The notes under the pieces are model-generated. The model saw nothing but the letters and a program-made list of their open reading frames with translations. It did not search any database and was not told where the DNA came from. Positions 1 through 7,864 of a DNA stretch of 64,000 bases are shown piece after piece. The number at the start of each line of letters is the position of its first letter. Position 1 is the first letter of the stretch. Source of the stretch: Kiloniella sp. EL199. Its GTDB lineage: Bacteria; Pseudomonadota; Alphaproteobacteria; Kiloniellales; Kiloniellaceae. Position numbers and translations under genes: made by a program. The stretch is taken from the NCBI RefSeq assembly GCF_900313065.1, contig NZ_OMPU01000006.1, forward strand, positions 502,734 to 566,733, in the 5' to 3' direction.

Positions 1-33
1 AGGTAAGCTGGCTTTCATAAACAAGGGTTATCT

Positions 34-813
34 ATGCTTGGTTCTTTTAATGATGAAGGGGTCTTTTTCGCCAAGAAAATAATCCCGAATGATTTGATTA
101 ACGGTTTACTTGAAGAAATTATTACCCTTTCGCAGGAAGAGGAAACTGTGAGGGGAGGGCAAGATGATCTCTTTTCTGCTGCTGAGTACAGTTTGCTTGA
201 GTTACTTCAATCAGTACCCGCTGATGAATACTTGGCCTTGCTTAGAGCGATAAAGTCCTCAGTGTGGGTAAGGCAGATTGCTACATGTTCTGGGGTCGTT
301 GAAATGGCTCGTAAACTGTTGAATTCTTCTCATATCTCCCAGCGAGGAAACCCAGTGTTGCATTTGACGGGGGATAGGTTTCAATTAAGTGATAAATCAC
401 TGGCTGCCCCCTGGCATCAAGATTGGCCTGCTTTACGCTCTTCGAAAAGGACCTTGGTTGTATGGGTTCCCTTGGGCGGAGCGGAAAATTCTGGTGCTTT
501 AAAATTTAAGCTTGGCAGTCATAAAGCCGGTCTTATCAAGACGTCTGAAATAGAGGCTGTCTATGAAATTGATCCGGATGAAATTCATAAGTACGAGACT
601 GTGCAAAGAGGGGTACCTGTCGGAGATGCTGTCTTTTTTGACAGCCTGACGGCCCATTCTTCTGAAGGTACGCAAAGGCTGCGCATGGCCCTTAGTTTTC
701 GCTTTGAGGATCTCAGTTGTGATGAATGGAAGAAGCGGAAGTTTACAAGCTCGCATATTGATGGAATTGAAAAACGAGAGTTAACGGATGCAGAAAAAAA
801 CATTTTCTCCTAG
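34..813 (+). CDS. PhyH-family Fe(II)/2-oxoglutarate dioxygenase
   Basis: The 259-residue protein is a probable non-haem iron, 2-oxoglutarate-dependent oxygenase of the phytanoyl-CoA hydroxylase (PhyH) family, which hydroxylates small molecules or sugar/lipid moieties. The iron triad is visible: H128 and D130 in PWHQD and H208 in AHSS. An arginine near 215-217 could hold 2-oxoglutarate. The segment VVWVPLGGAENSGALKF followed by GSHK is typical of the family core. There is no signal peptide, so it is cytoplasmic. It is the first complete gene of a four-gene chain with overlapping ends, alternating dioxygenase and methyltransferase. That suggests stepwise tailoring of one glycan or metabolite, but the substrate is unknown. 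Its 3' end overlaps the next gene by 26 bases. Confidence 0.85.
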   Translation: MLGSFNDEGVFFAKKIIPNDLINGLLEEIITLSQEEETVRGGQDDLFSAAEYSLLELLQSVPADEYLALLRAIKSSVWVRQIATCSGVVEMARKLLNSSHISQRGNPVLHLTGDRFQLSDKSLAAPWHQDWPALRSSKRTLVVWVPLGGAENSGALKFKLGSHKAGLIKTSEIEAVYEIDPDEIHKYETVQRGVPVGDAVFFDSLTAHSSEGTQRLRMALSFRFEDLSCDEWKKRKFTSSHIDGIEKRELTDAEKNIFS

Positions 814-1522
814 TGAGGAAGGGGCACGAGCCGTAGAGAAGTATGCCGCCGTGCCTCAGTTTGAACGAGCGATTGAACGCTTAGGTGGGCAGTTGCTTGA
901 TAACCCTTTTATGGTGGCTCGATCGGGTTTGATTGCAAAGTTGCTATTTCTTCATGATGTCTATGGGCGGATAAAAGATGTGCCAGGGGATATCATAGAA
1001 CTGGGTGTTTGGTTAGGCCAATCACTTGTGATGTTTGAAAATCTACGGGCCATTCACGAGCCCTTTAACTCCTGTAGAACTATCTATGGGTTTGATACAT
1101 TTGAGGGGTATGTGGAAACCAGCGACCTTCCAATCGCCCAAAGTGAAATTGATAAGTATACCCAGCCTGAAAGTTGGCAAGAGGAGATCGAAGCTCTTTT
1201 TGCGGCACATTGTTCTATAAATAATTCAAATACAAAATTAGAACTCATTAAGGGAGACATACGGGAAACTCTTCCTGAATTCTCCGAAAGTTATAATGGC
1301 TTCGCAGCATGTATTTTTGTGGATATAGCGACTTTTGAAACAACGGAAATCGCTATCACCTTTGCCAATGAGCACTTGGTTAAAGGTGGGGTGCTGGTCA
1401 TTGATGACTATGGTGATACCTATCCTGGTGTTATGAAATCTTTAAAGGCAAATGGTATCGGCGATTACGAATGCGAGCTTAATCCTTATTTCAAAACGAA
1501 GTTACTGCTGTGGAAAAAATAA
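788..1522 (+). CDS. TylF/MycF-like O-methyltransferase
   Basis: The 244-residue protein is a class I SAM-dependent methyltransferase resembling the macrocin O-methyltransferase (TylF/MycF) family, which methylates sugar hydroxyls. Landmarks are the glycine motif IIELGVWLGQS (about 69-79), GFDTFEGY (101-108, the family's FDSFEGLP position), the GDIRETLPEF strand (156-165) and KGGVLVIDDYG (199-209), whose paired aspartates correspond to the metal site in this family. It overlaps both neighbours (26 and 13 bases), which implies translational coupling. In a cluster with RmlA and WbqC, a methylated deoxysugar in a surface or flagellin glycan is a reasonable inference. The exact acceptor cannot be read from the sequence. 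Confidence 0.85.
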   Translation: MQKKTFSPSEEGARAVEKYAAVPQFERAIERLGGQLLDNPFMVARSGLIAKLLFLHDVYGRIKDVPGDIIELGVWLGQSLVMFENLRAIHEPFNSCRTIYGFDTFEGYVETSDLPIAQSEIDKYTQPESWQEEIEALFAAHCSINNSNTKLELIKGDIRETLPEFSESYNGFAACIFVDIATFETTEIAITFANEHLVKGGVLVIDDYGDTYPGVMKSLKANGIGDYECELNPYFKTKLLLWKK

Positions 1523-2295
1523 CTGAAAATGCTAAAACCGCTTTCGATAAAGACGGTGTTTTTGTTGCTGAGAAACTGTTGTCAAATGAACAGGTATCGG
1601 AGTTAAGAGAAGGCTTTTGGGCTTCGCGTGAGTATTGCGCTAAGTTGCAAAAGAAGTATGAGCTGGATGTTCAGCAAACAGATACGGTTCACCATGTGCT
1701 GTTCATGCATGAAATTTTTCAAGAAGTCCTGGATAACCCAGAATATATGGCAATTGTAGAGACCTTCTTTGGAGGAAGTAAATTTGTACTGAACTCTATT
1801 GGCGGGCAAAACAATAGAGGCGATGCAAACTATGCTTCAAACATTCATCGGGATGTTCGCTTTTATACTCAAGATCGCCTGATGTTAAATACGATCCTAA
1901 TTATTGATGATTTTACGGAGACTAACGGTCCAACCGAGTTTTTACTGGGGTCTGATAAAGTTAAGGATAAACCCAGTGAAGAGAGCTTTAGTGAAAAGGC
2001 CGTATCATTAACCTGCCCAGCTGGCTCGATCATATTTTTTGATTCACGTATTTGGCATCGGGCTGGGAAAAGAAAGATCATAGGAGATGATCGGGTAATA
2101 TTTACACCCATATTTGCGAGATCGTTCATCAAGCCCGGTTTTGACTATTCTAAAGCACTACAGGCTTATGGTCTTGAAAAAGTTTCTGATAATATCAAGC
2201 AGCTGTGTAGTTATTACAGCGATATTCCGGCCTCTCACGATGAATGGTATAACCTTAAAGAACGGCGATGTTATTTAGCGGGGCAGGATGATTGA
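1510..2295 (+). CDS. PhyH-family dioxygenase (second copy)
   Basis: A second phytanoyl-CoA dioxygenase-like enzyme (261 residues), divergent from the one at 34-813. The iron ligands are H113 and D115 in NIHRDVRF and H183 in RIWHRAG. TNGPTEFLLGSD (138-149) is the usual strand-turn before the distal histidine. The start is GTG at 1510, inside the end of the methyltransferase gene (13-base overlap). There is no signal peptide. Two different PhyH enzymes flanking a TylF-like methyltransferase suggest two separate oxidations on one pathway. Substrate unknown. Confidence 0.85.
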   Translation: MEKITENAKTAFDKDGVFVAEKLLSNEQVSELREGFWASREYCAKLQKKYELDVQQTDTVHHVLFMHEIFQEVLDNPEYMAIVETFFGGSKFVLNSIGGQNNRGDANYASNIHRDVRFYTQDRLMLNTILIIDDFTETNGPTEFLLGSDKVKDKPSEESFSEKAVSLTCPAGSIIFFDSRIWHRAGKRKIIGDDRVIFTPIFARSFIKPGFDYSKALQAYGLEKVSDNIKQLCSYYSDIPASHDEWYNLKERRCYLAGQDD

Positions 2296-3013
2296 TCGTG
2301 AGTTAACACAGGAAAACAAAGCCTGGGGTAATTCAAAATACGCCACAGATTTTGATTACCTTATGCATGACTATGTTTTGAAGGCACTTAGGCCGTTATT
2401 CTTGGGTAAAGAATGTGCCGAGTTAGGCTGTTATAAGGGAGAGATGACGCGGAAGCTGTCAAAAGAATTTTCCAGTGTTACGGCCATTGATATTGAAGAG
2501 AAATACTGCGATATCATTAAGGGCATGGGGCTACAAAACGTGTCCGTAGTTCAGTCTGATTTTTCCAAATACCAAAACTACAATCAGTTTTCGGACCTGC
2601 TCTCTCTTCATAGTTTAGAGCATGTCGAGGATGATCTGGGGCTGCTTCGTCACATTCAGACTCATAAATCTTCAGATACGAGACTTCATATCGTTGTCCC
2701 CAATGGAACCTCTCTTTCTCGGCAGATCGCAGTAAATATGGGGTTCATGTCTGAGCCCCTGGCCGTTACTGAGTTTGAAGAAGCAATTGGCCATCACAGG
2801 ACATATAATCTGGAATTATTAAAAGATCTGGCTAGTAGGGCGGGACTAAAAGTCATTAAGGCTGGTGGAATTATGCCAAAGATCTTTTCTAATTCTCAAT
2901 ACGATAAGGCATTGCAAGAAGGGATAATAGATAGAGCTTATCTTGATGCTGCTTATGCGTTAAGTGATGAACTTCCTGAGCTCTGTTCGTCCATCTATAT
3001 AACTTGTAACTAG
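2288..3013 (+). CDS. class I SAM-dependent methyltransferase
   Basis: The 241-residue protein has a Rossmann methyltransferase core: motif [13 protein letters not shown] (about 43-54), the acidic residue that binds SAM ribose in AIDIEEKY (D68), and HSLEHVEDD (108-116), typical of the Methyltransf_11/25 families. [11 protein letters not shown] (136-146) and a late [11 protein letters not shown] resemble methyltransferases found in O-antigen and saccharide clusters. It starts 8 bases inside the previous gene. Its stop codon overlaps that of the opposing gene at 3010 through a shared CTAG. It completes the four-gene chain. Substrate unknown. Confidence 0.8.
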   Translation: MIDRELTQENKAWGNSKYATDFDYLMHDYVLKALRPLFLGKECAELGCYKGEMTRKLSKEFSSVTAIDIEEKYCDIIKGMGLQNVSVVQSDFSKYQNYNQFSDLLSLHSLEHVEDDLGLLRHIQTHKSSDTRLHIVVPNGTSLSRQIAVNMGFMSEPLAVTEFEEAIGHHRTYNLELLKDLASRAGLKVIKAGGIMPKIFSNSQYDKALQEGIIDRAYLDAAYALSDELPELCSSIYITCN

Positions 3014-3933
3014 TCAGTACTTTGTGGGGATACATGTATTATCCCTATACCACTCTTCCCAAAACCATTTCCGTTTATAAGAAGATAGAGATCATCGCCA
3101 ATGTATAGGGGATAAGGGTAACTTGTCTGATAGGTAAATGCTGGGTGGTCGATCTCTATTTTATCTAATGTGCGCTCCCACCCCTCATCAACTTTTCTTG
3201 CAAAACCAACAGTATAACTGTTTGAGCCATCTCGAAAATCAGTCATACCTCTGGAACAGAAACTTAAGAAGCTCTCACCGTTAAAAGAAAAAGCTACGGG
3301 CCTGGAAAAAACTTCTGAAGGGTAGATCGGGGGAATTGTTCTCTCGTAACTACATTCTAGATTGTCGAGGCTTGGTCCAAAGGCAGATTTTACGTAATAC
3401 TCTGGTTCATATCTGTCGGCAATTTTTTCCCAACGTTCTGTCGAAATGTAATAGGTTCTCAATCCTTCACTTTCTTGCACGACAAATGGGGTGACTGCGC
3501 TTGATGGATTTACCCTATCACGTGTTAAAAAAGGGCCTATGGGGATTTCCTCGACCTGAAAGAGCCCATCAACCAGCTCTAGGGTCAGGTAACCGGAAGC
3601 ATTTAAATAGGCAGGTGTGCCGTTCAGCATGTTCCAACCGCTATAAAGGAGATGCCAGCTGTTATCTATCTCTAGAATTTGAGAAGGAATGGCACCGTCG
3701 GTGTCAAAAAAACCCACGCGATTAGGGTGGTAGAAATCGTCATCTTTGTGAATGATATTGAAACTCTTATCTAGCTTTTGATAGCAGATGTAAGATTTAT
3801 TCTCCTCAGTTCGGTTAGAGAAAAACAGATGTATTTCATTGTCTAGCTCTAATGCGCAAGGAGACTGTGCGTAGCTCCGATCGATTTGCGGAGCAGGGAG
3901 TAATTTCTTTAGTTCGAAGTTAAAATGTCTCAT
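3010..3933 (-). CDS. beta-propeller glycosidase-like protein
   Basis: The 307-residue protein consists of repeated strand blocks with the look of the five-bladed beta-propeller fold of GH43/GH32-type enzymes: [18 protein letters not shown] near the start, [13 protein letters not shown] (about 93-105), [11 protein letters not shown] (about 145-155) and [16 protein letters not shown]. Similar propellers occur in bacterial surface-glycan clusters, where they may act as glycosidases or as non-catalytic modules. I cannot assign catalytic acids with confidence. There is no signal peptide, which argues for a cytoplasmic biosynthetic role rather than polymer degradation. It lies 11 bases downstream of the WbqC gene, in the same minus-strand operon. 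Confidence 0.6.
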   Translation of the reverse strand: MRHFNFELKKLLPAPQIDRSYAQSPCALELDNEIHLFFSNRTEENKSYICYQKLDKSFNIIHKDDDFYHPNRVGFFDTDGAIPSQILEIDNSWHLLYSGWNMLNGTPAYLNASGYLTLELVDGLFQVEEIPIGPFLTRDRVNPSSAVTPFVVQESEGLRTYYISTERWEKIADRYEPEYYVKSAFGPSLDNLECSYERTIPPIYPSEVFSRPVAFSFNGESFLSFCSRGMTDFRDGSNSYTVGFARKVDEGWERTLDKIEIDHPAFTYQTSYPYPLYIGDDLYLLINGNGFGKSGIGIIHVSPQSTD

Positions 3934-3944
3934 GGCAAATATAA

Positions 3945-4643
3945 TTAGCTAAGGAAAAATGAATTGTTGTCTGTTTTATAAAATTGTAATTGGCCTTGGA
4001 TCTCTTTTCTTATGTTGATAGCTGTTTCGGTTAAGAGGCGTTCGAGAAGGCTTTTCTTCTCCCCTTGATAGGGGGCAAGTACTTTTAGTTCAATGCCGCG
4101 CTGCTCAAAGCCATCAGGCTTATAATAATTCACGCCGCCTTCAAGATTTATATAGCAGTTAGCTTCAAGTTGGCGACAGATTTCTTCGATCCTTCGTTGT
4201 CCTCTAAGTTCAGTTGGAATCTTCAAAGAAGAAGATCGAATTAACTGAGGTCGATAATCAAGGGCCTTCAAAGTGTAGTTGATGGTATCCTCTAGGTAAT
4301 CAACGACTGATCCCTGGGGGTTGCATATGAAAGATGACAACTCTTCAAAATTCGCTAGATTTTGAAAGATATGGGGATAAGAGTTGATCTGCTGCTTTAT
4401 GATTTCGTCGGCATCATTAGCAAACTGTTGAGACAGTATTAGGCTATGATAATCAGATTTGGTGAGGGGCAGGGTGAACCAGCCTTGTGTTCCATCCTGC
4501 TTAGTAAATTTGTTCCTGTGAACCCATCCTCTTCTTGGAAATTGAACGCAATCCAGAAGGACAAAAATATCAGCGGCGGCTGCCAGGCGATAGTAGCCAG
4601 CATAGGGAAAGAAGTAGGGCTGCATAATTGCCACTGAGGTCAT
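3945..4643 (-). CDS. WbqC family protein
   Basis: The 232-residue protein has the unmistakable WbqC (PF08889) N-terminus: [20 protein letters not shown] (6-25), then [14 protein letters not shown]. WbqC proteins are found in O-antigen, exopolysaccharide and glycosylation islands. Their chemistry is not firmly established; a role in making or attaching modified amino sugars is inferred from context. It has no signal peptide or membrane helix. It sits 4 bases from the acyltransferase gene upstream and 11 bases from the propeller gene downstream. Confidence 0.85.
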   Translation of the reverse strand: MTSVAIMQPYFFPYAGYYRLAAAADIFVLLDCVQFPRRGWVHRNKFTKQDGTQGWFTLPLTKSDYHSLILSQQFANDADEIIKQQINSYPHIFQNLANFEELSSFICNPQGSVVDYLEDTINYTLKALDYRPQLIRSSSLKIPTELRGQRRIEEICRQLEANCYINLEGGVNYYKPDGFEQRGIELKVLAPYQGEKKSLLERLLTETAINIRKEIQGQLQFYKTDNNSFFLS

Positions 4644-4647
4644 CGGT

Positions 4648-5310
4648 TTATATGCGTCTTAATTTAGAGCTTGGAATTCTGGCAAGGTCAGCTGCATTGG
4701 CGACAAAAACATTCTCGTCTTCTGTATCTTTCAAAATTACGCAACCAGCACCAATGACGTTGGCTTGGCCTATGTTGATATTGTCCCGAAGCGTGGCATT
4801 CACGCCGATGAAGGTATAGGCGCCTACGTTGACGGAGCCAGAGATCACAACGTGCGAGGCTATAAAGCAGTTATCTTCGATAGTGGAATGGTGGCCAATA
4901 TGATTACCACTCCAGAGATACACATTGTCCCCGATTGTGACGAAGGGCTGAATAGTATTGTCTTCTAGGATAAGGCAGTTTTCACCGTATTGAATGTCTG
5001 GAAAGGTCGTGGCTCGGCTAGATAGATAGCTTGCAAGTTGATATCCTTTGTCTTTACAGGACTTTACTTTTTCTGCTCGTAATTTATTCACACCTGTAAA
5101 GCTAACAGCAACAAACATGCTATGGTCTGTTGTTGAGTACTTGTTCTCTATCTCTTCAAAGGGAATAACGGGTAAGCCAAAGAGTTTCGCTTCGGTGATG
5201 TAATCTGCATCGACTGTAAAGGCGACGGGTTGGTAATCACTGTCGTGTTCAAACATGTAATAGACAAGCTCGGCTACTTGCCCATTTCCGAAAATGATCA
5301 GCTTTTCCAT
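4648..5310 (-). CDS. NeuD/PglD-type sugar O/N-acyltransferase
   Basis: The 220-residue protein combines an N-terminal nucleotide-sugar-binding fold (LIIFGNGQVAELVYYMFE, 4-21) with a left-handed beta-helix of hexapeptide repeats (about 105-195). This is the layout of NeuD/PglD acyltransferases, which transfer acetyl or similar groups to amino sugars. The GNHIGHHST segment (135-143) carries the histidine pair where the catalytic base lies in PglD-like enzymes. It differs from plain acetyltransferases of this class in a long loop around 52-90. The neighbouring RmlA suggests a dTDP-linked sugar substrate, by inference only. It is followed after 4 bases by the wbqC-like gene. Confidence 0.75.
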   Translation of the reverse strand: MEKLIIFGNGQVAELVYYMFEHDSDYQPVAFTVDADYITEAKLFGLPVIPFEEIENKYSTTDHSMFVAVSFTGVNKLRAEKVKSCKDKGYQLASYLSSRATTFPDIQYGENCLILEDNTIQPFVTIGDNVYLWSGNHIGHHSTIEDNCFIASHVVISGSVNVGAYTFIGVNATLRDNINIGQANVIGAGCVILKDTEDENVFVANAADLARIPSSKLRRI

Positions 5311-5433
5311 TTTAAGTTCCTGATGGTTGTTACTAGCTACAACAGCATGCCCTAATAACTCTTAAAACTAAGATAAGATTTTTGTCTACTCTATTGTTAA
5401 AGCTTAACTATTGGATAGAGGCAGAATGAGCTT

Positions 5434-6315
5434 CTATTTGTTTTCTTTGGTTTCATTAAGAATTTCCCAAAGATAATTTCCGTATCCACTTGCCATCAGG
5501 TTGTCTGCGAGTTCAGCCAAATTTTGGGATGTGATGTAGCCCATGCGCCAAGCGATTTCTTCGGGGCAGGCTATTTTTATCCCCTGTCGGCTTTCAACGG
5601 ACCTAACAAAAGCAGAGGCGTTATGAAGGGAGTCTACTGTACCTGCATCTAGCCAAGCATAGCCGCGACCTAGTTGTTCGACATGGAGTTGGCCGAGTTC
5701 AAGATACTTTTTGTTTATATCGGTGATATGTTTCTCATTGTTGAGGCCTGGTTTGACATCCCGAGCAATTTTGACCACTTGATTGTCGTAGTAATAAAGA
5801 CCAATAAGAGCATAATTCGTTTTTGGTTTATCTGGTTTTTCTTCTACTTCGGTACCCAGCCCTTTCTCATCAAAGGATATAACACCGTAATTTTCGGGAT
5901 CTTTCACCCGATAGGCAAAAACCGTTGCCCCAGATCTGGGTTGTTTGTAGGTTTGTAATAACCGTGTAAGGCCGTTTCCAAATAAAATATTGTCGCCAAG
6001 CGCTAAGGCGCAATGATCATCACCGATAAAGTTTTCTGATAAGACAAATGCTTCGGCTATGCCGTTAGGTTCATTCTGAACGCACCAGGAAATGTTAATT
6101 CCCCACTGGTGACCATTCCCCAATAAGGTTTGGAATGCTTGTTGGTGTTCTTTTGTTGTGATGATTTGTATATCTCTGATGCCGGATAGCATCAGGGTTG
6201 TCAGGGGGAAGTATATCATCGGCTTATCGTAAACGGGTAACAACTGTTTACTGACAACGCGTGTGATCGGGTAAAGGCGACTACCGGTGCCACCAGCTAA
6301 AATAATCCCTTTCAC
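5434..6315 (-). CDS. rfbA: glucose-1-phosphate thymidylyltransferase
   Basis: The 293-residue length fits RmlA/RfbA, which makes dTDP-glucose from glucose-1-phosphate and dTTP. Motifs are the N-terminal GIILAGGTGSRLYPIT (3-18) with KQLLPVYDKPMI, and EEKPDKPKTNYALIGLYYYD in the middle. The start is GTG at 6315, preceded by a GGGGGA purine run. It is the only dTDP-sugar gene in the window. The next enzymes (RmlB and so on) must lie outside or be shared. A 123-base gap separates it from the acyltransferase. Upstream it follows fliW closely, so read-through from the flagellar operon is possible because no clear terminator lies between them. Confidence 0.93.
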   Translation of the reverse strand: MKGIILAGGTGSRLYPITRVVSKQLLPVYDKPMIYFPLTTLMLSGIRDIQIITTKEHQQAFQTLLGNGHQWGINISWCVQNEPNGIAEAFVLSENFIGDDHCALALGDNILFGNGLTRLLQTYKQPRSGATVFAYRVKDPENYGVISFDEKGLGTEVEEKPDKPKTNYALIGLYYYDNQVVKIARDVKPGLNNEKHITDINKKYLELGQLHVEQLGRGYAWLDAGTVDSLHNASAFVRSVESRQGIKIACPEEIAWRMGYITSQNLAELADNLMASGYGNYLWEILNETKENK

Positions 6316-6357
6316 CTTTTGTCCCCCGGTTTCTAGTTTTACTAGCCCTAGCAGAAA

Positions 6358-6867
6358 TTAATTTACTGCGTGGCGAACGTTATATTTTTCTGAATTTAAA
6401 ATATGCTGCCAAGCCTGTTTTTTCTCTGTGTCTATAAAAACGGGGGCTCTTAGGTTAACTGTTTTTTGAATAGCATTCGGTGTTTGACGTAGAGTTGTCA
6501 CTAGCATTACGGCAAGATTTTCCGGTGCGATAGCATATTGATTCATTGCTCCCGCAAGATCTTTGTCTTCGACCTCTCCACTGCTTAGGTCGTAGGGCTT
6601 AAGAATAAAGGTGAGATCAGCCTCGTCAATGGATTGCAATAGCATGTAACCTTCCAATACAGCATGTGATGGAACAGACAAGCCATATTCTTTATATTCA
6701 GAAAAGCCGACAATACCTTGTGGTATTTTGATGGTTTTATCGCGATCGATTTCCATCACCCCGAAACGGGTTTTCAGCGTAATTACGTTATTTGACACTT
6801 CTTCTGCCTTCGGCATTGTGATCCCGGCGAAATTTTGAGCTGTGTAATTTGTTTCCAAGTCCAACAT
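6358..6867 (-). CDS. fliW: flagellar assembly factor FliW
   Basis: FliW binds flagellin and antagonises the mRNA-binding regulator CsrA, coupling flagellin synthesis to export. The protein shows TRFGVMEIDRDKTIKIPQGIVGF near the N-terminus, the LQSIDEADLTF core and the C-terminal VNLRAPVFID with SEKYNVRH. I place the start at the ATG at 6867 (169 residues) because GGAGAG sits six bases upstream. A TTG at 6894 would add nine residues without a ribosome site. It is the last gene of the flgI-to-fliW minus-strand run, 65 bases after flgL. Its partner csrA is at 28087. FliW is less usual than FlbT/FlaF in alphaproteobacteria, and neither of those is in the window. Confidence 0.92.
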   Translation of the reverse strand: MLDLETNYTAQNFAGITMPKAEEVSNNVITLKTRFGVMEIDRDKTIKIPQGIVGFSEYKEYGLSVPSHAVLEGYMLLQSIDEADLTFILKPYDLSSGEVEDKDLAGAMNQYAIAPENLAVMLVTTLRQTPNAIQKTVNLRAPVFIDTEKKQAWQHILNSEKYNVRHAVN

Positions 6868-6932
6868 AATGGTCTCTCCAGTCACAATAGGCAACCATGA
6901 TTAACGAATAGTAAGCGTGAAATCACAAAGGC

Positions 6933-7853
6933 TTATCTAAGATAGTTTAAAAGTGTTGTTTCATTTATGCGCGTTAAGCTGATATACGAAGCCTGAAGCT
7001 GTACCTGATCGAAGGCCAATTTACTGGTTGCTTCTGCAACATCAACGTCTTCAATGCCGGAAATTGTGTTTTGTACATAGGTTTTAAAATCGGCATGATT
7101 TTTATTTGCACCCTCTAAAACGGTCAGTTGTGCACCGATCTGACTTCGGAATGCAGCAACCCCGTCCAATGAAGTTTGAAGCAAGTTGTACGCTTCTTGT
7201 AATACGGTTGTATCATTGTTTGTACCTGCATATTCAACATAGGCTAAGCTTCTGAGAATTCTTTCAAATGTCGGATCATCGGCTGTGATCCCATAGGTAA
7301 GAGTGGAATCCTGATCAATTCTGTTACTTAGTTTGACATTGTCACCATCGTAGTAGTCAAAATCGGCTGTAAAAACACCTGGCAGGCCTGCTTGGGGAGT
7401 GTATGCAGGATCTGTAACATCAACAGGGGGAGTATCTGTAAGGCTACCGGAAAAAAGGTAGCGCCCTTCATGTTGGGCATTCATTAAGGCGGTGATTTCC
7501 TGACGAAAGCTTACTGCAAACTGCTCTAGTGGAATCTCCTGAATGTTAGAACTATTCAGTCCATTAAGTACGTCACTTAGTAGGTTTGTGAGCCGTGCAG
7601 ACATGGTCGACATGTTGCTGTCCATGATTTCAAGTCTGGTTTTTGTTGTCTGGATATTGCGTTCAAACTGAGTAGTTCGCACATTATCTCGTTGCAAACT
7701 CACCAATTCTAAAGCTTGAGCTGAAATGTTGGTGTACTCTTGCGTTACTTTACCGCTGGCTATTTGCACCGTTCTATCCGAAACTTTAGCCTGAGTTGTG
7801 GCCATGTTGGTATGTAATAGTTGATTTTGGGCATAGCTGGAAACGCGAATCAT
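6933..7853 (-). CDS. flgL: flagellar hook-associated protein 3
   Basis: FlgL forms the second junction layer between hook and filament. The 306-residue protein has the flagellin-like N-terminal helix (MIRVSSYAQNQLLHTNMATTQ, then ASGK) and the C-terminal helix ending QASYISLTRINETTLLNYLR. The FSGSLTDTPPV segment (about 133-143) is the usual central FSG turn. A CTAAGGAG ribosome site precedes ATG 7853. The gap to flgK is only 11 bases, so they are co-transcribed. It has no signal peptide, as expected for a type III export substrate. Confidence 0.92.
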   Translation of the reverse strand: MIRVSSYAQNQLLHTNMATTQAKVSDRTVQIASGKVTQEYTNISAQALELVSLQRDNVRTTQFERNIQTTKTRLEIMDSNMSTMSARLTNLLSDVLNGLNSSNIQEIPLEQFAVSFRQEITALMNAQHEGRYLFSGSLTDTPPVDVTDPAYTPQAGLPGVFTADFDYYDGDNVKLSNRIDQDSTLTYGITADDPTFERILRSLAYVEYAGTNNDTTVLQEAYNLLQTSLDGVAAFRSQIGAQLTVLEGANKNHADFKTYVQNTISGIEDVDVAEATSKLAFDQVQLQASYISLTRINETTLLNYLR

Positions 7854-7864
7854 CTATTTTCTCC

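Noticed and set aside
1-33. Possible tail of a preceding gene
   Set aside because: Two plus-strand frames end in stops at 6 and 20 and one stays open past 34, but the stretch is too short to show codon bias or a family match.
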